Origin: Conexibacter sp. S30A1
GTDB lineage: Bacteria; Actinomycetota; Thermoleophilia; Solirubrobacterales; Solirubrobacteraceae
Direction of reading: 5' to 3'
DNA: 64,000 nt
Assembly (NCBI RefSeq): GCF_023330665.1
Contig: NZ_CP097127.1
Coordinates: forward strand, 3,162,001-3,226,000
Shown here: positions 58,698 through 64,000 of the stretch, one piece after another
Layout of the letters: every line of letters starts with the position of its first letter
Position numbering within the stretch: the first letter of the stretch is position 1
Position numbers and translations under genes: made by a program
The notes under the pieces: generated by a model
Databases searched by the model: none
The model's input: only the letters and a program-made list of their open reading frames with translations
What the model was told of the DNA's origin: nothing

Positions 58698-59166
58698 GAC
58701 CACGAGAGACGCCGAGGAGGTCTTCGCCTACCTGAGCGACTTTTCCACCACCGCCGAGTGGGACCCGGGCGTGCTCGAAGCACAGCGGCTTGACCCGGAG
58801 GTCAAGCTCGGCTCTCGCTTCCGGCTGGTCGCGAGCTTCCGTGGGCGGCGGGCGGAGATCGTCTACACCGTGGTCCGCTACGAGCCGCCGCGGCTGATCA
58901 CGCTGCGCGGTGAGAACGCCACGGTGGTGTCGCTGGACACGATCGAGGTGGAGGGGCTCGGCGCTGCGGCGGGAGCGCGCGTCACCTACGATGCGCAGCT
59001 GAGCATGAAGGGCATTCTGCGCATCGGCGACCCGCTGCTGGCCCGGGCCTTCAAGCCGGTTGGTGACAACGCGCTGGCGGGGCTGCGGCGCAAGCTCGCG
59101 CAGGCGGACGGGCCGCTCCTTGAGCCGGGGTCGTTGGTCGAGCCGGGGTCGTCGGCCGAGCCGTGA
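58672..59166 (+). CDS. SRPBCC-family (polyketide cyclase-like) protein
   Basis: 164 residues. START/SRPBCC fold pattern: RYRATVETTRDAEEVFAYLS, DFSTTAEWDPGVLEAQRLDP, VYTVVRYEPPRLITLRGENA. Such proteins bind hydrophobic ligands. It overlaps the SDR by 26 bp and the next gene by 4 bp. Ligand unknown. Confidence 0.85.
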   Translation: MARYRATVETTRDAEEVFAYLSDFSTTAEWDPGVLEAQRLDPEVKLGSRFRLVASFRGRRAEIVYTVVRYEPPRLITLRGENATVVSLDTIEVEGLGAAAGARVTYDAQLSMKGILRIGDPLLARAFKPVGDNALAGLRRKLAQADGPLLEPGSLVEPGSSAEP

Positions 59167-60107
59167 GTCAGCGCGTCCTGGTCACCGGCGCGACCGGGTT
59201 CGTCGGCGGCAGGCTGGCGCGCGAGCTGGCCGCGGAGGGCGCCGAGGTGCGCTGCCTGGTGCGCAGCCGCTCAGGTGACGGCGCGCGGGCACTCGAGCGC
59301 GAGGGCTTCAGCCTGCACCAGGGCGATGTGCTTGACCCGGGCAGTCTGCGCGGTGCCGGCACGGGGATCGATGCGGCCTATTACCTGATCCACTCGATGG
59401 GGCGGGGCAACCCAGGCGAGTTCGCTGCGCGCGAGCGGGCGGGCGCGATCGCCTTTGCGCAGATGGCCCGGGCCGAGGGGATTGAGCGCGTGATCTATCT
59501 CGGCGGACTCGGCGAGGGCCACTCGCGCCACCTGCGCTCGCGCCACGAGACCGCGCTTGTGCTGCGCGAGCACGGCCCGGCGCTCACCTACTTCCGGGCG
59601 GGCATGGTCGTGGGTCCCGAGAGCGAGTCCTACCGCACGCTGCGCTACCTGGTGCAGCGGCTGCCCGCGATGATCGCGCCCGCCTGGTTGCGCAACAAGA
59701 CCCAGCCGATCCACGTCGACGACACGCTCGCGTTCCTGGTGGCCAGCCTTGCGCTTGAGTCCTCGACCGGTCGGGAGATCCAGATCGGCGGCCCTGATGT
59801 GCTCTCCTACGGCGAGATGCTCGACCGTATGGCCGTGATCCTCGGGATCCCGCGGCGTCCGCGTCTGCCGGTGCCGCTGATCACCCCCTGGCTCTCGTCG
59901 CTGTGGATCGGACTGGTCACGCCCGTTGACGCCGGGGTGGCGCGCCCGTTGATCGAGGGACTCGCCTCGCCCACCGTCGTCACCGACGCGGAGCCGATGC
60001 GCGAGTTCGGGATCGCGACGATCGGTTTTGACGAGGCGCTGCGCCGCGCCGTCGCCGCCGACCCTGAGCTCTCGCGCGCGCGGCCCGCTGGCCGCGCGCG
60101 CGGCTAG
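59163..60107 (+). CDS. NAD(P)H-binding protein (atypical SDR, NDUFA9-like)
   Basis: 314 residues. N-terminal VLVTGATGFVGGRLARELAA is the atypical-SDR nucleotide motif; LIHSMGRGNPGEF, YFRAGMVVGPESESYRTLRY and PIHVDDTLAFLV follow. The typical YxxxK is absent, as in NDUFA9/NmrA-like groups. Third gene of the CarH-linked operon, coupled to the SRPBCC gene. Confidence 0.88.
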   Translation: MSQRVLVTGATGFVGGRLARELAAEGAEVRCLVRSRSGDGARALEREGFSLHQGDVLDPGSLRGAGTGIDAAYYLIHSMGRGNPGEFAARERAGAIAFAQMARAEGIERVIYLGGLGEGHSRHLRSRHETALVLREHGPALTYFRAGMVVGPESESYRTLRYLVQRLPAMIAPAWLRNKTQPIHVDDTLAFLVASLALESSTGREIQIGGPDVLSYGEMLDRMAVILGIPRRPRLPVPLITPWLSSLWIGLVTPVDAGVARPLIEGLASPTVVTDAEPMREFGIATIGFDEALRRAVAADPELSRARPAGRARG

Positions 60108-60112
60108 AGGCG

Positions 60113-60580
60113 ATGCCCGAGAGCGTCTGGGATTACCCGCGCCCACCGGCGGTCGAGCCCCAGCCGCGGCGCGTGCGGGCGGTGCTCGCCGGGGTGCTGC
60201 TGGCCGACAGCACGCGGGCGCTGCGCGTGCTCGAGACGAGCCACCCCCCGACGATCTACATCCCACCGGCCGACGTGCGCACCGACCTGCTCGAGCCGAG
60301 CGCGCAGGCGTCGAGCTGGTGTGAGTTCAAGGGGCGCGCCAGCTACCTGGACGCGGTGATCGACGGCCGGCGCTTTGCGGCGATCGGCTGGCGCTACGAC
60401 GACCCGGCCCCCGGCTACGGCGCGCTGGCCGGCGCGATCGCCCTCTATCCCGGACGCCTGGAGGCGGCCTGGTTAGACGACGAGCTGGTCCTGGCCCAGC
60501 CGGGAGACTTCTATGGCGGCTGGATCTCGAGCGATCTGGTGGGGCCGTTCAAGGGCGGTCCCGGTACGGCCGGCTGGTAG
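60113..60580 (+). CDS. DUF427 protein
   Basis: 155 residues with the DUF427 beta-rich pattern: TSHPPTIYIPPADVRTDLLE, SSWCEFKGRASYLD, AIGWRYDDPAPGY, GAIALYPGRLEAAWLDDEL. Last gene of the operon, 5 bp after the previous one and convergent with carH (24 bp). The biochemical role of DUF427 is not established. Confidence 0.9.
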   Translation: MPESVWDYPRPPAVEPQPRRVRAVLAGVLLADSTRALRVLETSHPPTIYIPPADVRTDLLEPSAQASSWCEFKGRASYLDAVIDGRRFAAIGWRYDDPAPGYGALAGAIALYPGRLEAAWLDDELVLAQPGDFYGGWISSDLVGPFKGGPGTAGW

Positions 60581-60604
60581 CGGATGGCGCTGCGCCGGTG
60601 TGCG

Positions 60605-61486
60605 TCAGGCGGCTCGCGGACGCGGACCGAAGGATTCGTCGAGCTCGCGCGCAGCCGTGACCAGGTCACCGCCGAGCCGCGGCAGGTGCAGGCGCTGCGC
60701 GATCTCTGCGTCTGCACCCGGGCCGCTGAGCAGCACGGGGGCCTCGCGCGCGAGCCGGCGCAGCGCCGGGCCCTGTTGCTCAAACAGCGCGGGCGCGAAG
60801 GCCGACAGCACGCAAACGGTCGGTCCGGTGACGGCGACCGCCTGCGCCACGGTGCTGATAGGCGTGTCGGTGCCGAGAAAGACGATGCGCCAGCCGTAGG
60901 TGCGCAGCACCAGCCCGAAGGCGATCAGGCTGATGTCGTGCTGCTCGCGCGGAACGCAGGCCAGCAGCGCCAGCGGCCCGCCGCCGCGACCCCACAGGCG
61001 GGCCAGGGCGAGCAGGCGGGCGCGGATCAGGTTGCTTGCAAAGTGCTCCTGGCCGATCGACGGCTCCCCGCGTTCCCAGCCGCTGCCGACAGCCGTGAGC
61101 GCGGGCAGCACGAGCTCCGTCAGGCAGGTCTCAAGCCCGTAGGCCGCCAGCACCGCGTCGATGACCGCGTGGACGGTCCCCTCGTCGTAGGTGTTGAACG
61201 CCTCGATCAGCTGTTGGCGTGCGCGCGGCAGGTCGCCTGTCTGTGTCCGGACGGTGCCGACGGGGGCTGTCTTCAGGGCTGCGGCGGCCGCTTCGGCGGC
61301 CGACAGGCCCTGCTTCAGCCCGCGCAGCATCACCGCCACGCGCTGGGCGTCGCTTTCGCCGTAGAGGCGGAAGCCGCCGGCGGAGCGGGCTGGGTCAAGT
61401 AGCCCGTAGCGCTGCTCCCAGGCACGCAGCGAGCTGGCGGGTACGCCTACGCGGCGGGCGAACTCTCCGATCCTGAGGGCTTGCAC
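60605..61486 (-). CDS. carH: CarH/LitR-type B12-dependent photoreceptor repressor
   Basis: 293 residues. An N-terminal MerR helix-turn-helix (IGEFARRVGVPASSLRAWEQ, RYGLLDPARSAGGFRLY) is followed by a helical B12-capping domain with the Wx9EH motif (W137, E147, H148). The Rossmann cobalamin-binding domain has H183 in PREQHDIS as expected lower axial ligand. These match T. thermophilus CarH W131, E141, H142 and H177 at a constant offset of six. The second photoproduct ligand H132 would be E138 here. It should bind DNA as an adenosylcobalamin tetramer in the dark and fall apart in light. GTG start. Confidence 0.9.
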   Translation of the reverse strand: MQALRIGEFARRVGVPASSLRAWEQRYGLLDPARSAGGFRLYGESDAQRVAVMLRGLKQGLSAAEAAAAALKTAPVGTVRTQTGDLPRARQQLIEAFNTYDEGTVHAVIDAVLAAYGLETCLTELVLPALTAVGSGWERGEPSIGQEHFASNLIRARLLALARLWGRGGGPLALLACVPREQHDISLIAFGLVLRTYGWRIVFLGTDTPISTVAQAVAVTGPTVCVLSAFAPALFEQQGPALRRLAREAPVLLSGPGADAEIAQRLHLPRLGGDLVTAARELDESFGPRPRAA

Positions 61487-61497
61487 GGTGACAGAAG

Positions 61498-61516
61498 TCT
61501 ATACGAAACTTGTACG
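61498..61516 (-). promoter_or_regulatory. Candidate CarH autoregulatory site
   Basis: The minus strand upstream of carH reads CGTACAAGTTTCGTATAGAC, sharing GTACA(A)GTTTC and a TATAGA/TAGAAT -10 position with the SDR operon promoter. The TATAGA lies about 15-20 bp from the GTG start, so the transcript would be nearly leaderless. Confidence 0.55.
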
Positions 61517-61761
61517 GACCTTGTGCAGCGGGGCTTTGGTCGTGGCCTCGGAGCGAGGCGGCGGCGCGCGCGTTTCTTTCGTTTCTTTCGTGCGCGGTGG
61601 CCCATATGGCGTGGATTTCTTGTGGCTGTAGCCCCAGGTTCTCAAGTCGTTGACATCCACCGCCCGGGCCGGTGCTGAGCTTGCTCCTGTGGACGGGCTG
61701 ACTGTCCAACACCGTGGCCGCGGCTGTCAGCGGCACTGGCCAACAAACCAGAGGAGTTCAT

Positions 61762-62460
61762 GTGACTTGGTTTCAAGCGGTCCTCTTCGACAACGGCGAC
61801 ACGCTGTTTCACAAGGCAGACCGCGCGCCTGCCACCGTCGAGCTGGCGTCCCAGCTCGGCTGCCAGCTCGACCTCGAGCGCGCACGGGAAGCCTGGCTCG
61901 AGGTCAAGGCGCACAAGCACGCGATCAGCGACGAGCCGCTCATCTTCGGGCGCAACCGCTCGAGCGACGGTCACCGCCGCTACTACAGCGAGTGCTATGC
62001 CCCGCTTGACGAGCTCGTCCCCGGGCTGGCGGAGAGCTTCTACGAGCAGTTCAAGACGAGCCCTGTGTCGATGATCCCCTACCCGGACACAGCGCCGACG
62101 CTGGCCGCCCTGCGCGAGGCCGGCATCAGCGTGGGCATCGTCTCAAACACCGGCTGGAACATCCGCGAGGGCTACGAGCGGGCGGGTCTTGACACCTACA
62201 TCGACACATGGGTGCTCTCCTTCGAGCACGGGATCGCCAAGCCGGAGGCGGAGATCTTTGCGATCGCCTGTGCGCAGCTGGCGGTGGACCCCGCCCAGAC
62301 GGTGATGGTCGGCAACAACGGCTACGCCGACAGCGGCGCGGTCGCCGCCGGCTGCACCAGCCTCGTGCTGCCCAAGGCCCGTCCCGGCCAGCGCCGCGGT
62401 CTCGACGCGGTGCTGCGCCTGGTCGGCATCGAACAACCGTCGGCCGTCGGCGTGCTCTGA
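61762..62460 (+). CDS. HAD-superfamily hydrolase
   Basis: 232 residues. Motif I is VLFDNGDTLF: the nucleophile Asp is present, but the +2 position is Gly, not Asp, as in some HADs that are not ordinary phosphatases. Motif II is VGIVSNTGWN, motif III lysine GIAKPEAEIF, motif IV MVGNNGYADSGAVAAG. GTG 61762 follows a GAGGAG ribosome-binding sequence. Located 31 bp upstream of a membrane transporter gene. Substrate unknown. Confidence 0.85.
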   Translation: MTWFQAVLFDNGDTLFHKADRAPATVELASQLGCQLDLERAREAWLEVKAHKHAISDEPLIFGRNRSSDGHRRYYSECYAPLDELVPGLAESFYEQFKTSPVSMIPYPDTAPTLAALREAGISVGIVSNTGWNIREGYERAGLDTYIDTWVLSFEHGIAKPEAEIFAIACAQLAVDPAQTVMVGNNGYADSGAVAAGCTSLVLPKARPGQRRGLDAVLRLVGIEQPSAVGVL

Positions 62461-62491
62461 GCCCACGCCGCCAACCACAAAGGAGCAACAG

Positions 62492-63493
62492 ATGCTGCTA
62501 ACCGCCGCCGCCACCCTGCATGGATGGCTGTACGGCACCTTCGACCCCCCCAACGCGATCAAGGCGCTGCTCTACGTCGCCACCTGGCTGGCGATGCTGG
62601 CTGGGGTCATCTTCCTGTTCGTGATCGCGCCCCGGCGCAACCGCGCCAACCGCTGGAGCACCGAGGACGTGTTCGTGCTCGCCATCCTGGCGGTGCTGCT
62701 GCTGGCCTGGGACACGTTTCTCAACGACCAGCTGTTCGGTCCGCTGGTCTCGAGCATCCCGGTGGCCGGCAACTTCCTCAACTGGATCCAGCTGCCGGAC
62801 CTGCCCTACATGTTCATCGTGATGGTCGCGGTCGCGACGATCCGCAAACCGGGCACCGTCACCTCGCTGATCTTCGTAAAGCGTGTGCTCGGCGAGATCA
62901 TGTTCTCAACCCACGGCCTCAACATCCCCAACTGGCCCGACGCGCTGGACGAGGGGATCCTCACCGACCTCTTCATCATGAGCCGGGGCGCCGGCCTGTT
63001 CTCGAGTCCGCGGGCGATGCTGATCGACGGCTTCATGATCGGTGTGCTGCGCGGCGGTCCCAACGTGCTGGTCGGCGACGCCGTGCTCGACCCGTTCCTG
63101 AACGGCCAGATCCACACCTGGGCGAGCTTCATCGGCACCAACATCGCCGGCTCGGGCGGCTTCTTCGGCAACGCGATCGGCAACGGCATCGAGGCCGCCG
63201 TCACGGCGCCGCTGGCGGTGTCGGTGGCGCGGGCGGTTGGCATGGCCGCCGGCACGACGATCGGTGGCGCCAGACCGGGTCAGCTTGTGCCGGACTCCGG
63301 CATCCCGGCGGTCGCGGGCTTCGGCGCCGTCGCGGCGGGCCCGGCGGTCGCCGGCGGGTTCGGCACCGCCCTGCGCTCGAGCAGCAGCTCAGCCAGTGAC
63401 GGCAGCTCGGGACGGGGTGGTCCGCGCGGGTCCGGCGGGTCGGCCGGCCCGTCCTCAGGCAGCGAGCCTGATCACGGAGGTGAGCGGCGATGA
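62492..63493 (+). CDS. Multi-pass membrane protein, probable ECF-type transporter component
   Basis: 333 residues. About five or six hydrophobic segments (near 28-47, 63-82, 100-120, 155-190, 215-250) precede a long Gly/Ser-rich tail (about 285-333). A ribosome-binding AAAGGAGCAA precedes the ATG. Gene order (membrane protein, small membrane protein, ABC ATPase with overlapping stops and starts) suggests an energy-coupling-factor transporter S component. The vitamin or metal carried cannot be deduced. Confidence 0.6.
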   Translation: MLLTAAATLHGWLYGTFDPPNAIKALLYVATWLAMLAGVIFLFVIAPRRNRANRWSTEDVFVLAILAVLLLAWDTFLNDQLFGPLVSSIPVAGNFLNWIQLPDLPYMFIVMVAVATIRKPGTVTSLIFVKRVLGEIMFSTHGLNIPNWPDALDEGILTDLFIMSRGAGLFSSPRAMLIDGFMIGVLRGGPNVLVGDAVLDPFLNGQIHTWASFIGTNIAGSGGFFGNAIGNGIEAAVTAPLAVSVARAVGMAAGTTIGGARPGQLVPDSGIPAVAGFGAVAAGPAVAGGFGTALRSSSSSASDGSSGRGGPRGSGGSAGPSSGSEPDHGGERR

Positions 63494-63771
63494 CGAACAC
63501 GCGGCCGCTGCGGCGGTTCCTGATCTTCGCCGCGGTGCTCGCCACGGCGGTGCTGGCCGACGGCATCATCCTGGCTGCCACAGGCGGTCTCAGCTCCGAT
63601 GCCACGCCGGTGTTCCCGGTGCTCGGCGGCTCGTTTGCAAAGACGCGCAACTCCGGGACGTCGCTGATCATCATCGGCGTGCTGTTTGAGCTGGTGGTCG
63701 TGGCGGCGTGGGTCGTGATGGGCCGCCGAGCGCGTCGCACCCAGGGCGACTCCGGCCGCGGACAGGCATGA
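63490..63771 (+). CDS. Small two-helix membrane protein
   Basis: 93 residues with two hydrophobic segments (about 8-30 and 55-75) separated by a Ser/Thr/Pro loop, and a basic C-terminus. Overlaps both neighbours by 4 bp (ATGA). Likely an accessory part of the transporter. It resembles CbiN-like size and topology, but no sequence motif proves that. Confidence 0.65.
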   Translation: MTNTRPLRRFLIFAAVLATAVLADGIILAATGGLSSDATPVFPVLGGSFAKTRNSGTSLIIIGVLFELVVVAAWVVMGRRARRTQGDSGRGQA

Positions 63772-64000
63772 GCCGGCGACGGCAGAGCGACGTGGCGCGC
63801 CCGGGCGCTGGCCCGGGCGCGCCGGCGCTGCACGGGCGCAAATCCGGACGGTTTGAGCTGCGTGCGGCGATCAGCTCGTTCCGCTATCACGAGCAGGGCC
63901 CTGCCGTACTGACGGGTGTCGAGCTCAGCTTCGGCCCGGGTGAGATGGTCGTGATCGCCGGGCCATCGGGCAGCGGCAAGTCCACGCTGGCGCTCGCGCT
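63768..64000 (+). CDS. ABC transporter ATPase, ECF A-component-like (partial, runs off window)
   Basis: The first 77 residues are seen. A 30-residue disordered start is followed by ISSFRYHEQGPAVLTGVELS and the Walker A motif GPSGSGKSTLALAL. The ATG overlaps the upstream stop. The rest lies beyond the window. Confidence 0.85.
   Translation, partial: MSRRRQSDVARPGAGPGAPALHGRKSGRFELRAAISSFRYHEQGPAVLTGVELSFGPGEMVVIAGPSGSGKSTLALA

Noticed and set aside
61620..61760. TPP or cobalamin riboswitch ahead of the HAD-transporter operon
   Set aside because: GGCTGAC-like pieces occur, but the conserved cores and closing helices of either class are not present.

Overview
This is a 64 kb window from a high-GC actinobacterium. 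The genes are GC-rich, GTG starts are common, and the B12 genes include an actinobacterial-style ChlI/ChlD fusion beside cobN and an AceA2-like long isocitrate lyase. A deep-branching group such as Thermoleophilia is plausible, but that is an inference from gene style and not a placement.

Layout. (1) 1-11.5 kb: an IS1634-like element. After it come three beta-oxidation genes (3-hydroxyacyl-CoA dehydrogenase, acyl-CoA dehydrogenase, thiolase), a 5' stub of an enoyl-CoA hydratase, and the glyoxylate shunt (malate synthase, isocitrate lyase). An IS3-family element has replaced the last residues of the isocitrate lyase. Together these genes would turn fatty acids into C4 acids. (2) 11.8-13.4 kb: a tyrosine integrase, then a 47-bp 3' half of tRNA-Asp. 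(3) 13.4-40.7 kb: a 27-kb segment bounded by two identical 47-bp tRNA-Asp 3' halves. It holds a nearly complete aerobic adenosylcobalamin pathway (cobG, cobF, cobK, cobN present). The core is an 11-gene rightward operon behind a B12 riboswitch. A leftward operon (BtuCDF-like ABC transporter, cobG, cobH, cobIJ) lies behind a second B12 riboswitch, and cobF/cobK sit between the two. BluB-CobT, CobU-CobC and CobI-CobJ are fused. No uroporphyrinogen-III methyltransferase or threonine kinase is present.

(4) 41-46.6 kb: a small-gene zone with three VapBC-type toxin-antitoxin pairs, a DUF4160/DUF2442 pair, a frameshifted DUF4232 gene and a GNAT acetyltransferase. (5) 47.2-52.3 kb: a reactive-sulfur module. 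It contains CoA-disulfide reductase/rhodanese, a CstR-like CsoR repressor with a perfect 16-bp operator, a sulfide:quinone oxidoreductase with a 51-residue partner, two paralogous Cys-rich mini-proteins and an ArsR regulator. (6) 52.2-57.5 kb: a methyltransferase, a Gfo/Idh/MocA oxidoreductase and a hutU-glutamate dehydrogenase operon. (7) 57.6-61.5 kb: a four-gene redox/DUF427 operon facing a CarH/LitR-type B12 photoreceptor-repressor. The operon promoter has a 19-bp spacer holding an 18-bp palindrome, and a related motif lies upstream of carH. (8) 61.7-64 kb: a HAD protein and the start of an apparent ECF-type transporter operon that runs off the window.

The strongest ideas are the att-bounded B12 island, the nearby adenosylcobalamin-dependent light switch whose cofactor the island could supply, and the sulfur module with its mini-protein family.
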